From ECT2AJA-044 sp965262845 (GTDB taxonomy: Bacteria > Bacteroidota > Bacteroidia > Flavobacteriales > ECT2AJA-044): a DNA stretch of 64,000 nt. Under the pieces are notes generated by a model. That model was not told the DNA's origin. It saw nothing but the letters and a program-made list of their open reading frames with translations, and did no database searches. How positions within the stretch are numbered: position 1 is the stretch's first letter; each line of letters opens with the position of its first letter. The DNA is taken from positions 1,743,958-1,807,957 of the forward strand of contig CBDHFX010000002.1 of NCBI GenBank assembly GCA_965262845.1. Reading direction: 5' to 3'. Of the stretch, positions 52,016 to 60,979 are shown one piece after another. A program made the translations under genes and the position numbers.

Positions 52016-53059
52016 CTACTTTATCTCATTGTAGAAAATACTTCCCCCTTGTGTTCCTGTAACTCGCCATAAAGCTCCTTCAGAAGTTGGAACTGTAATC
52101 AAAGGATTTATTGTTCGATAAGTCTTGCCATTTACTCCATACACTTTACAGCAATATTCTTGAGCATTGATATAGTATGTGTTTCTGTGACCATTTGGGT
52201 CATAGATTCCTTTTCTTGAATCATAAGCAGCTTTCCTCTGTCTGTAATGAGAAGAACCACCACTTAATACATCAATTCCATCCCAGAATGTAGCTCCATT
52301 TGAATAATCTGTGCCACCTGTAACAGCATTGATAGCAGCTGCTAAAGAAGTCTTCATTCCTCCACTTTTGGAGTAGCCTCCTTTCATAAATTGATTATAC
52401 TTTCCTTTTCCTATCGCATAGGAATAATTCCCGCTTAAAGTCTTAGAAAGCGACCTTCCATTTCTGTTATTCTGAATGGTGCTTGCAATTGCAAACATTT
52501 CTTTCGTATCATTCAGTTGGGAAGCTTCGCCATAAGTTACAGCAGCCATTTTTAGAAGTTCGGAATGTTTAACCCCAAGTTCATTAACAGAATATCCTGC
52601 TCCATTAGTTTCAGCAAATCCAGTTTGGTTATTGAAATACTTACCGCCTTCTTGAAAATCGCCTATGCTGAACTTACTATCACCACTTACAGTGTAAACT
52701 TTGCCGTCATCTATTCCGTCATTTCCAAGGTAATTTCCTTGCCTATCGTAGTAATCCCCATCCAGTAATCCGGTTGGGTCTATGCGCATTATTGGGTTAT
52801 TGCTTACAAAATTATAAGGTGTAAGGGATGGGCGGTGGGCGCTCATCATATCTACGGTCGTCCAAATACCCAGATTAGCGATGTAGTAGCGGGCACTGAA
52901 GTGGTGTAAACCGGTCTCTGCATCTAACTTGCTGAAAGCCAGTCGATACGGGGAGTCGCTACGCGCACTTTTATGCGTACTTTTTGAGGTCACAGCTTTT
53001 TTAGCATGTACCAACCTCAGCCTATACCTCCACCTGTCAACCAGCCTAAGACAACCCAT
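52016..53059 (-). CDS. Orphan RHS tip 2 with SleB-like hydrolase domain (right copy)
   Basis: Identical in all 347 residues to 45713-46756, including the MGCLRLVDRWRY start, the RHS core remnant and the candidate hydrolase motif VTYGEASQLND. The common tip leader (53060-53161) lies upstream. Confidence 0.72.
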   Translation of the reverse strand: MGCLRLVDRWRYRLRLVHAKKAVTSKSTHKSARSDSPYRLAFSKLDAETGLHHFSARYYIANLGIWTTVDMMSAHRPSLTPYNFVSNNPIMRIDPTGLLDGDYYDRQGNYLGNDGIDDGKVYTVSGDSKFSIGDFQEGGKYFNNQTGFAETNGAGYSVNELGVKHSELLKMAAVTYGEASQLNDTKEMFAIASTIQNNRNGRSLSKTLSGNYSYAIGKGKYNQFMKGGYSKSGGMKTSLAAAINAVTGGTDYSNGATFWDGIDVLSGGSSHYRQRKAAYDSRKGIYDPNGHRNTYYINAQEYCCKVYGVNGKTYRTINPLITVPTSEGALWRVTGTQGGSIFYNEIK

Positions 53060-53547
53060 TTAATACCTCGTTTTTAAAACGATCTGCTGCAAAAGATGGG
53101 AAAACAAGTTCCCCTTAGCGAGCCAAAGTAGGAAAAAAATGGCTTTGGAAGGGGCTCTTTTGAGCAAAACGGCCGGTTGCCCGGCCCCTACCGGCTAACG
53201 ATGTGGGTGCAGATCTGAGTGGGGCTAAGATCTTGAAATTTGAACGAGCTCATCTTTAAAAACGACCTTTTGGTGGGCTTTTCGTTGCTTGCGCTTGGCG
53301 AGTCGTTAGCATTCTATTTGGAAGTTAGGTGTTCCTTAGGGACTCAAAAAGTGCCTTTTAGCAAGTTATTGAAGTACAAATTTTTATATAAAATTAATTA
53401 CAGAGCTAGCTACAGAGCTAACTCTGTAGTTTTTCATTTATGGCGAAAGGGAAGTAAGCAGATAAAAACGCCGGTTTAACCAACCTGCGAACGATCGGAA
53501 GCTGCCTGCTGCCGATGAATGAAGTAAGGAATCCCGGAGTTTGAAGG
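53060..53547 (-). other. Intergenic cassette junction (right copy)
   Basis: Mirror of 45225-45712: common tip leader, shared end sequence T (53180-53211), one repeat unit and ACAGAG site 6'. No gene. Confidence 0.6.
53392..53429 (-). repeat. ACAGAG site 6' (inverted)
   Basis: Mirror of site 6. Confidence 0.7.
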
Positions 53548-54243
53548 CTATTGCAATTTCACTTCACCTACATAATTCCAATTTGTTTTGTCTACTATTC
53601 CACTCATTACCCACTTTCTTTCCCCTTTTCTTTTATCGGCATACCTTTTTGGTTTTTCTCCAGATAAAAGTTGAGTCTCACGTGGTAACCGTTCTTTATT
53701 CATTTTTACAAAATAAGATTGATCATTTATTTTTAGTACTATTATATTAGGGACAGGATTGTTTGTTGTTCGTTTTTTTTCAGTTTCAAAACTCTTCTTT
53801 ACACGTTTAGGCGATAGTGCAATGGAATCTCCGTAATCTCGAAAATATGAAATGAAGGTATATGACGTATCAATTAAATCACTTTCAAATAATTCTAAAT
53901 AATCAATCCTGATTGTATCGTTATTTTCAAAAGATTCAAAATTGTAAATTCTGATATTTCCCTCTTTGCTATCAATAGATATTTCTATTCGGGAACTATC
54001 ATTATTTATTAAAACTTCAGTTATATAATTAATTTTATTTTCATCAATTGGATTAATAATTGGATTTTTAACGTATTCAACAAGTTTGTTTTTCAAAAAA
54101 GAAGAGTACCCTATTTTAAAATTGTCAAAATTATATTTAGAATAAACAGTATCAATTTTTAAAACTATTTTTTTTGTTTGTGAAAAAGTTATAAATGGTA
54201 TTAAAGATATTATTACGATAAATTTTAATTTTTTTATTTTCAC
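53548..54243 (-). CDS. Exported protein paired with RHS tip 1, putative immunity (right copy)
   Basis: Identical in all 231 residues to 44529-45224, GTG start overlapping the tip 1 stop, signal peptide present, AT-rich. Confidence 0.62.
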   Translation of the reverse strand: MKIKKLKFIVIISLIPFITFSQTKKIVLKIDTVYSKYNFDNFKIGYSSFLKNKLVEYVKNPIINPIDENKINYITEVLINNDSSRIEISIDSKEGNIRIYNFESFENNDTIRIDYLELFESDLIDTSYTFISYFRDYGDSIALSPKRVKKSFETEKKRTTNNPVPNIIVLKINDQSYFVKMNKERLPRETQLLSGEKPKRYADKRKGERKWVMSGIVDKTNWNYVGEVKLQ

Positions 54244-55271
54244 TTTTTCTTTAATGGATAAGGGTTATTATTAGGATCTTTTCCTGTTTTATCTTTTTTA
54301 CGTTCTTTATACGTATCTTCTACTTCAAATGAATATTCACCGGAGCCACTATTTATATACTTATCATAATTAATTCCTCCATCACCTGTATTATATTGTT
54401 GATTCCCTCCTTCTTTGAGGGCATCTTGATTGTATTCCATAAAGTACATTATATCTCCTGCTTCATTGGATAAGCGTTCATCTCCATAATTGGTTTTTCC
54501 ATAAACTTTTACATCAAACCCAATTTCTCTTTCGTCTGGACTTAACGGAGCAACTATTTTTTTATCGCCATAAGTTACATTCGGATTATTACCCTCGCCC
54601 CCAGTAGGTAGATATCTTGTCTCTGCTGTTTGTCCAACATTTCCAGAAGTATTATTAAGATCAGAGGATACATAAACCTTCACATTTACTGTATTACCAC
54701 TCTGATCACCTACTTGTAGATTATCAATGTAATTATATAAAGAAACATCATTAGCTTTAAGATCACTTAAATATTGATTAACACGAGCTTCTTTTACTTG
54801 GGCTCTCTTCAACAGTCTTTGTATCTTTTTGTTATCAGGATTGTCTAGCAATTGCTTTTTGATACGCGCAACTTCCGCAGAGTGTGCGTTTACCCATTCT
54901 CTTCCATCAGGATCAATAAAAATTATCGGGTTATTAGCAAATGCAGAGTATGACGACATACTTGGATATTTTATTTGTAATGGATCAATACTTAAAAAGC
55001 GGCCCAGTCTTGGGTCTTGCATTCTGGCTCCAAAATCGTAGCTGTTTCCAGCGCCCTTGACCTCTTCATCTCGCTCCATCCCGTTAAAACCATAAGTGTA
55101 GGGGTTGCCGTTGATCTCGTCGTGGCGACCCGGCATCAACATGCCGAAGAAATACGAACTACGCACCCTTTTTACCCAATCGTTGGAGGTCACAACCTTT
55201 TTACCATGCACCACCCGAAGCTCAGAGCTCCATTTATACCTCCACCTGTCAACTAACCTAAGACAACCCAT
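54240..55271 (-). CDS. Orphan RHS tip 1, putative toxin (right copy)
   Basis: Same 343-residue protein as 43501-44532, identical from the FGMLMPGR motif onward. The first 41 residues differ at seven places (for example KWSSELRVVHGKKVVTSN against KRSSELRVVHVKKGVASN), because the inverted-repeat arm ends at 55150 inside the gene. The divergence beyond the arm edge argues that the two copies sit in distinct flanking contexts. Confidence 0.73.
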   Translation of the reverse strand: MGCLRLVDRWRYKWSSELRVVHGKKVVTSNDWVKRVRSSYFFGMLMPGRHDEINGNPYTYGFNGMERDEEVKGAGNSYDFGARMQDPRLGRFLSIDPLQIKYPSMSSYSAFANNPIIFIDPDGREWVNAHSAEVARIKKQLLDNPDNKKIQRLLKRAQVKEARVNQYLSDLKANDVSLYNYIDNLQVGDQSGNTVNVKVYVSSDLNNTSGNVGQTAETRYLPTGGEGNNPNVTYGDKKIVAPLSPDEREIGFDVKVYGKTNYGDERLSNEAGDIMYFMEYNQDALKEGGNQQYNTGDGGINYDKYINSGSGEYSFEVEDTYKERKKDKTGKDPNNNPYPLKKK

Positions 55272-55909
55272 TTAATACCTCGTTTTTAAAACGATCTGCT
55301 GCAAAAGATGGGGAAAGAGCTTCCCCTTAGCGAGCCAAAATAGGAAAAAAATAGCTTTGGAAGGGGCTCTTTTGAGCAAAACGGCCGGTTCCCTACCGGC
55401 TAACAATGTGAGTGTAGATCTGAGTGGAGCAAGGAGCTTGATATTGAAACGACTTCGTCTTTTAAGGTCGTCTTTTTGCACCGCCCGTCGGGCGGTGTGG
55501 TAGCTGCTGCGCAGGCTACCCGTTGGACCAGTGCCCATGAGTAAAGTACCGAGCTGCCCATTTTAAAACCCTCCACTTTTGAAAACCTTTTTTTGGGGGG
55601 GTCGTTTGCCACCCCTGAGTAGAGTACCGAACTTAATATTGAACCGACTTCATCTTTTAAGGTCGTCTTTTTTGCACCGCCCGGTGGGCGGTGGGGTAGC
55701 TGCTGCGCAGGCTACCCGTTGGGCCAGTGCCCCTGAATAAAGTACCGAGCTTGAAATTTGAACGATCACTCCTTTGATGGCGATCTTTTGGGGGGCTTTT
55801 TATCGGTTGCTTTTGGTAAGTCGTTAGCATTCTATTTGGAAGTTAGATGTCCCTTAGGTATATAAAAATCGTCTTTTAATAAGTTATTGAAATGCAATTT
55901 TTTATATAA
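55272..55909 (-). repeat. Tip 1 leader and repeat units (right side)
   Basis: Common tip leader (55272-55372), shared end sequence T (55391-55416), then two hairpin units (GGGCGGTG stems near 55477 and 55675) and a standard unit. Unlike the left tip 1, sequence T is directly upstream here. No gene. Confidence 0.65.
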
Positions 55910-55947
55910 CATTAATTACAGAGCTAGCTACAGAGCTAACTCTGTAG
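55910..55947 (-). repeat. ACAGAG site 10 (inverted)
   Basis: Three-arm site at the downstream end of module copy 2. Confidence 0.7.
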
Positions 55948-56049
55948 TTTTTTATTTATGGCGAAAGGGAAGCAGGCAGATGAAAACGCCGGTTTAACCA
56001 ACCTGCAAACGGCCGGCCCCTACCGGCTAATAATGTGGGTGTAAATTTG

Positions 56050-56451
56050 CTAAAAAGGGTGGAAGCGATCAGGATCATTGGTCAGTTGCTCCAGCTCCTC
56101 ATCAGTAAACAAGCATTGCAGCTCCCGTTTTTTCATTCCTCTTATTCGAATAAACTGGGTCAGGTTTTGAGCCACCAAACCCTGTTGCATTAGGTAGCCG
56201 TAGTAGTGGTTCAGTACGCTTAGGATACTCTGTTTGGTTCGGTTACTCAAGGGTCGTTTTCTTATGACCTGATACCTGCTTATTGGTCGTTTCTCGCTTT
56301 GGAGGTAGTCCAAAAGATCTTTTTTGGTAGCACATTCCGGACTTTTACCCAACAGGTGCAAAAACTGTCGGTGCCGCCTCATCTCGGCCCGGTAGCGCTT
56401 GATCACTCCCTCACTTAGGCCTTTGTTTTGAAGATATTGTTCAAAGTTCAT
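56050..56451 (-). CDS. Truncated second tyrosine recombinase, copy 2
   Basis: 133 residues, ending in NDPDRFHPF exactly as in copies 1 and 3, so again only the N-terminal domain. Differences from copy 1 include EKRPISRYQVIRK and RGMKKREL. Overlaps the upstream recombinase gene by 11 bp. Conservation of the short form suggests it is still used. Confidence 0.72.
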   Translation of the reverse strand: MNFEQYLQNKGLSEGVIKRYRAEMRRHRQFLHLLGKSPECATKKDLLDYLQSEKRPISRYQVIRKRPLSNRTKQSILSVLNHYYGYLMQQGLVAQNLTQFIRIRGMKKRELQCLFTDEELEQLTNDPDRFHPF

Positions 56452-57349
56452 CGGTTATATTGGTATAGATTTGGGTACTCTCTAAACTGGCGTGACCTAA
56501 AAAACGAGCAATGCCCTCTATGCTCATTCCACCTTGCAAAAGATGGGTGGCCACACTGTGTCGTAAGGTATGGGGAGTCAATTTCTTGTGCTTTAGGCGC
56601 TGGTTGTCAGTTGCCCGCAGCAAAATGCCCAGAGTATACGGAATGTAGTGCCCGGTGTAGGGAAAAAGCATGCCGCTCCTGCGGCTCCAGTAGCTTCGGT
56701 ATTGGTAAACGAAGAGCTGTACAGACCGATAAACGCCTTTGCTCAAAGGTACGTAGCGATCCTTGTAACCCTTGGCCTGACGAACATGCAGCACTTTCCG
56801 ATCCAAATCCACATCATCAAGGGTTAGCTTGGTAACTTCACCTCTTCTGAGTCCGCAACCATAGAGCAGATCGAGCACCAGATGTAAAACGGCCTGACGA
56901 GGCTCGCGCGTGGCCAACCCATAATTTGAAAAAGTCGAGGGTATCGCTTGGTATAGTTCCCGGACTTCCTGCCGGGTAAGTACGGAAAGTCTTTCGCCGT
57001 GCTGGTGGGCCAGTCGGTATCGGGTTGGACTCGGAGCCTGATCCATCCCCATGTGGTGCAGACACTCGCAGAGCTTATCCACGGCATCAAAACTCTTGTT
57101 TAGGTGGGCAGTAGACAAGCCTCTACCTGCAACCCTTTGGTTGGGGCGCCTTTCTATATAGGTGTAGTAACGATTAAGGTGGTTAGCGGTTAGATGAGTT
57201 ATGTGAAAAATGCCGTTTTGTTGCAGCCAAACTAAAAAGTGCCTCACCATCTTGGGATAGCCATACACAACCACAGCTGAGAAGCCGAGTGTTTGCAGCC
57301 ACTGGGTATAGGTGCTCAAGATGGCAGTGTGATTTTCGCTTAACTTCAC
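56441..57349 (-). CDS. Tyrosine recombinase, copy 2
   Basis: 302 residues with the complete catalytic set: R in GCGLRRGEV, K in QAKGYKDRY, HTLRH, LGHASLES and the Tyr in TQIYTN. Changes from copy 1 are mostly conservative (for example I for V, E for N, S for A), none in the active site. Starts 2 bp after the ATPase stop. Confidence 0.9.
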   Translation of the reverse strand: MKLSENHTAILSTYTQWLQTLGFSAVVVYGYPKMVRHFLVWLQQNGIFHITHLTANHLNRYYTYIERRPNQRVAGRGLSTAHLNKSFDAVDKLCECLHHMGMDQAPSPTRYRLAHQHGERLSVLTRQEVRELYQAIPSTFSNYGLATREPRQAVLHLVLDLLYGCGLRRGEVTKLTLDDVDLDRKVLHVRQAKGYKDRYVPLSKGVYRSVQLFVYQYRSYWSRRSGMLFPYTGHYIPYTLGILLRATDNQRLKHKKLTPHTLRHSVATHLLQGGMSIEGIARFLGHASLESTQIYTNITDEL

Positions 57350-57351
57350 TT

Positions 57352-59040
57352 TTATGCTTGTTGGGTTCTATAGACTTTTGGGTTTGGTGTCGTCCTACCG
57401 TTTTTTGCAGGCGGGGTAAGGGCTGCAGCGTTGGACACCCCGTTTTGACCAACTGACCTACTCTTTTTTGTTGGTTTTACCGGTTTTTCAGGGGTAAATG
57501 CCTCATTTTGACCGGTTACATAGGCTTTTCTGATCGTTTCCAACGTTTTTTTCAGGCTTTGACCAATGCTACTTTGCTTTTCTGAGAGCTCACTGAGGTT
57601 GGAGAACTTGTACTGGTAACCTTCGCGGTGCTTATTGCCTCCGGTAATTTGTAGGTAATGGAACAGGGTAAGCTCTTGCAGGTAGCGGTTCAGCGTTCTT
57701 GGGTGTATGCGTTTGACCTTGCGCAGGTCCAGCGCCATAAACTGATTGGTCTTGGCTTCGGTTAGGAACGTTTGCAACCAGTTGTAGAACCCACGAGCTG
57801 GAGTGCTCAGCTCATCTGCCCTACGAAGCAGGCAGTTCTTCAAAAGTGAAAAGGCCAGCTCAATATCGTCAGGGTGGGTCTCGATATACACTTCGCCGGT
57901 GGCTTCATCAGTTACTTCCTTTCGTTGGTATTGAAAAAAGAAGGTGATAATATCTATGAAGTTTAGCAGTAGTAGCAGGGTCTTGCGGGGGTGCGGCAGA
58001 TCTTCAGGCAGGGTGATAAGAGGGGCAAAGGGGTTAACAATGCGCACATTCTCCAAACTAGCCAGTACGCATTGCAACTTGCGTTGGGTTCGGGCTATAT
58101 CGCTTTCATTGATCAATCCAGCGCGGAGTTTCTTTTGGTAGTCCATTACGTTCTCGTCCTGAGTAGAGCTATGATTAAGGTGCAGGCATAAAAATGGTAG
58201 GCTTAATTGATCGTAGCTTTTCTCCGAGTAGGCGCAAGCGATCAGGCACAGTTTGCCGGCCACTTCAAAGGTGGTTGTGTGCAACATGCCGTCCTTATCT
58301 TTGGTGGCCCTTGTTTTAACCAGCCTACCCTGTGTTTGTAGCGTGGCGAGTGGGGTCAGCATCTTTTGTGTCCACTCAAGGTCTTCAATGAACAGCACCC
58401 TGCCATCGATCTGCTGACTATCGAAGTAGTACAGAGCATTTTCGCTGATCTGGGTATGGAAGCTAAACCAGTTGGGGGGCAGACATTCGGATAGTTTTTG
58501 CAACAGATAGCTTTTGCCAATGCCACTCTTGGCCAGACAAAGCACCGAGAAGGGGTTGCTAAAGCGGTGCGAGGCTATTGCCAAAAAGAGGATTAGTCCG
58601 TTTTCTGACTCGCCTAAAATGCCGAGCCGTTCCAGATCTTTTTGCAGGTTTTTGATCAGGTTTTTGTTGGCCAGATACTTTTTTGCTTGTTTGGCTTCCT
58701 CTTCGCTTAGTTCGAAGGGCTGTTCAGTGTGGTCTTCGGGGTATTGGAGGCGTTTGAGTTTATAGGCTTCGAGCTGTGAAGTAAGCAAGTGAACCGATTT
58801 GGATACTTCCAACAGAGGTAGCTGCCACTTATCACACAGGGTGCGGACCAACTTATCGGTCTGCTGGTCGCTGTACAGGTCGAGCGTGGTACGTAGTGGT
58901 GGGTAGTTCTGGTAGGTGATCCGCAGGGTGCAGATCATCCTTTCAATTTGCTGGAGGTCTACCCCACCCAGCACATCAATGGTAAACAACTCATCAGCGT
59001 AGGTAATAAATCGGGGGTTGTGTACTTGCAAATGCTTCAT
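57352..59040 (-). CDS. P-loop ATPase of the recombinase module, copy 2
   Basis: 562 residues from the ATG at 59040 (MKHLQVHNPRFITYADELFT). Walker A AKSGIGKS, Walker B RVLFIED and the winged-helix-like region are intact. The C-terminal tail differs in length and sequence (NEAFTPEKPVKPTKKSRSVG, ending NPKVYRTQQA), where copy 1 has NGVLNPKNAVKPEKKSRSVG and ends in KNIHDLKV. Confidence 0.75.
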   Translation of the reverse strand: MKHLQVHNPRFITYADELFTIDVLGGVDLQQIERMICTLRITYQNYPPLRTTLDLYSDQQTDKLVRTLCDKWQLPLLEVSKSVHLLTSQLEAYKLKRLQYPEDHTEQPFELSEEEAKQAKKYLANKNLIKNLQKDLERLGILGESENGLILFLAIASHRFSNPFSVLCLAKSGIGKSYLLQKLSECLPPNWFSFHTQISENALYYFDSQQIDGRVLFIEDLEWTQKMLTPLATLQTQGRLVKTRATKDKDGMLHTTTFEVAGKLCLIACAYSEKSYDQLSLPFLCLHLNHSSTQDENVMDYQKKLRAGLINESDIARTQRKLQCVLASLENVRIVNPFAPLITLPEDLPHPRKTLLLLLNFIDIITFFFQYQRKEVTDEATGEVYIETHPDDIELAFSLLKNCLLRRADELSTPARGFYNWLQTFLTEAKTNQFMALDLRKVKRIHPRTLNRYLQELTLFHYLQITGGNKHREGYQYKFSNLSELSEKQSSIGQSLKKTLETIRKAYVTGQNEAFTPEKPVKPTKKSRSVGQNGVSNAAALTPPAKNGRTTPNPKVYRTQQA

Positions 59041-59480
59041 CGCCTCGTGGTTTTTGGGGTTCGATCCGAAGGCGAAATAACAAAGCAAAGGCGGCGCAAA
59101 GCAAATAAAGAAATGAACAAAAGGTGGCCGGCGGGAGCCGGCCATCGCCCCCCGCTCGGCGCGCCCGGCCGCTCGCCAGCAAGGGGGTGGGCCGGCCCGG
59201 TTTCCCGGGCCCTCTTTTCTCTCTTTTTTTAGATCTTGGGGTGGCCCTAAGGGCCAGTAATCGAATTTTCCGGACCGACAAACTCGGAAAAGGACTTTTT
59301 ATGCTCCAAAACGACAAAAAAAGAAAAGCTCCGCTGCGCGCGGAGCCTTTCCCAACGTAAATATTACGCCATCTCGGCGCAGTAGCGGCCGGCCTAAAAG
59401 ACCGAACGCCACAATGAAAACTTACAACAAGACATATAACGCCCAAAAAAGATCAATAGTTCATTATCCGGATCAATTTT
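59041..59480 (-). promoter_or_regulatory. Structured leader of ATPase module copy 2
   Basis: Same hairpin series as copy 1; the last hairpin has loop TCCC instead of TTTC between GGCCGGC and GCCGGCC, and the first has loop GAGAT instead of AAGCT. Terminator-like hairpin with T-run at 59316-59346. Confidence 0.6.
59316..59346 (-). terminator. Intrinsic-terminator-like hairpin in module leader copy 2
   Basis: GCTCCGC / GCGGAGC stem followed by TTTTCTTTTTTT on the minus strand. Confidence 0.6.
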
Positions 59481-59556
59481 TTTAGAAAGTAATCAATAAT
59501 AGTATATGCTTATTTTATACTTTTTATAAATTATTGAAATATAATTATTTAAATAA

Positions 59557-59594
59557 CATTAATTACAGAGCTAGCTACAGAGCTAGCTCTGTAG
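59557..59594 (-). repeat. ACAGAG site 11 (inverted)
   Basis: Perfect-palindrome core version, upstream of module copy 2; matches site 9. Confidence 0.7.
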
Positions 59595-60437
59595 TTTTAC
59601 TTTTATGATAAGAGGAAAGTGAGCGAGTAAAAAACACCTTTTACATTATCCTGCGAACGGCCGGAAGTTGTCCATTGCCCTTGAATAAAGTATCGAGCTG
59701 CCCATATGAAGCAATCGACTTTTGAAAAGTCCTTTTTGGGGGGTGCCAGTCCGCTGTCTCTGAATGGAGTACCGAACCTGATATTGAAATGAATCGTCTT
59801 TTAAGGTTGTCCTTTTGCACCGCCCGTCGGGCGGTGTGGTAGCTGCTGCGCAGGCTACCCGTTGTGCCAGTGCCCTTGATTAGAGTACCGAGCTGCCCAT
59901 ATGAAGCAATCGACTTTTGAAAAGTCCTTTTTGGGGGGGGTGCCGCCTCCCCTGATTGGAGTACCGAACTCAATATTGAAACGAATCGACTTTTAAGGTC
60001 ATCTTTTTGCACCGCCCGGTGGGCGGTGTGGTAGCTGCTGCGCAGGCTACCCGTTGTGCCAGTGCCCATGAGTAAAGTATCGAGCTGCCCATATGAAGCA
60101 ATCGACTTTTGAAAAGTCCTTTTTTGGGGCGCCAGTCAGTGCCCATGAGTGGAGTACCGAACTCAATATTGAAACGAATCGACTTTTAAGGTCATCTTTT
60201 TGCACCGCCCGGTGGGCGGTGGGGTAGCTGCTGCGCAGGCTACCCGTTGGACCAGTGCCCCTGAGGGGAGTTAAGATCTTGGAGTTTGAACGATCACCCC
60301 TTTGAAAGCGATCTTTTGAGGGGCTTTTTGTTGCTCGCTTTTGGCCAGTCGTTAGCATTCTATTTGGAAATTAGGTGTCCCTTAGGTATATAAAAAATGT
60401 CTTTTAATAAGTTATTGAAATACAAGTTTTTATATAA
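59595..60437 (-). repeat. Hairpin-unit array between module copies 2 and 3
   Basis: Three consecutive units with GGTAGC / GCTACC and CACCGCCC / GGGCGGTG hairpins (near 59819, 60010 and 60204), then a standard unit. The same array type precedes site 9. No gene. Confidence 0.7.
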
Positions 60438-60475
60438 CATTAATTACAGAGCTAGCTACAGAGCTAACTCTGTAG
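60438..60475 (-). repeat. ACAGAG site 12 (inverted)
   Basis: Three-arm site at the downstream end of module copy 3. Confidence 0.7.
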
Positions 60476-60577
60476 TTTTTCATTTATGGTGAAAGGGAAG
60501 CAGGCAGATGAAAACGCCGGTTTAACCAACCTGCAAACGGCCGGCCCCTACCGGCTAACAATGTGGGTGTAAATTTG

Positions 60578-60979
60578 CTAAAAAGGGTGGAAGCGATCAG
60601 GATCATTGGTCAGTTGCTCCAGCTCTTCATCAGTAAACAAGCATTGCAGCTCCCGTTTCTTTATCCCCCTTATCCGAATAAACTGGGTTAGGTTTTGAGC
60701 GACCAACCCCTGCTGCATCAAGTAACCATAGTAATGGTTCAAGATACTCAGTATCCCTTGCTTGGTTCGGTTACTCAAAGGTCGTTTTCTTATAAACTGA
60801 TACCTACTTATTGGTCGTTCTTCGCTTTGCAGATAGTCTAAAAGATCTTTTTTGGTAGCACATTCCGGACTTTTACCTAACAGGTGCAAAAACTGTCGGT
60901 GCCGCCTCATCTCGGCCCGGTAGCGCTTGATCACTCCCTCGCTTAGGCCTTTGTTTTGAAGATATTGTTCAAAGTTCAT
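60578..60979 (-). CDS. Truncated second tyrosine recombinase, copy 3
   Basis: 133 residues, identical to copy 1, ending in NDPDRFHPF before any catalytic motif. Overlaps the full recombinase by 11 bp; the shared end sequence T follows at 60541-60571. Confidence 0.72.
   Translation of the reverse strand: MNFEQYLQNKGLSEGVIKRYRAEMRRHRQFLHLLGKSPECATKKDLLDYLQSEERPISRYQFIRKRPLSNRTKQGILSILNHYYGYLMQQGLVAQNLTQFIRIRGIKKRELQCLFTDEELEQLTNDPDRFHPF

Larger units (their letters stand above)
50318..55150 (-). repeat. Right arm of the 4.83 kb inverted repeat
   Basis: Reverse complement of 43622-48454. With the 1,863 bp spacer between, the whole structure covers 11.5 kb. The arm begins within a 48 bp GC-rich block (50318-50365) that it shares with the module leader. 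Confidence 0.85.
55910..59594 (-). mobile_element. Recombinase module copy 2
   Basis: Same architecture as copy 1 in opposite orientation, bounded by sites 11 (upstream) and 10 (downstream). Protein sequences differ from copy 1 by scattered conservative changes, and many nucleotide differences are at third codon positions, so it is an older duplicate than the inverted RHS arms. Confidence 0.7.
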
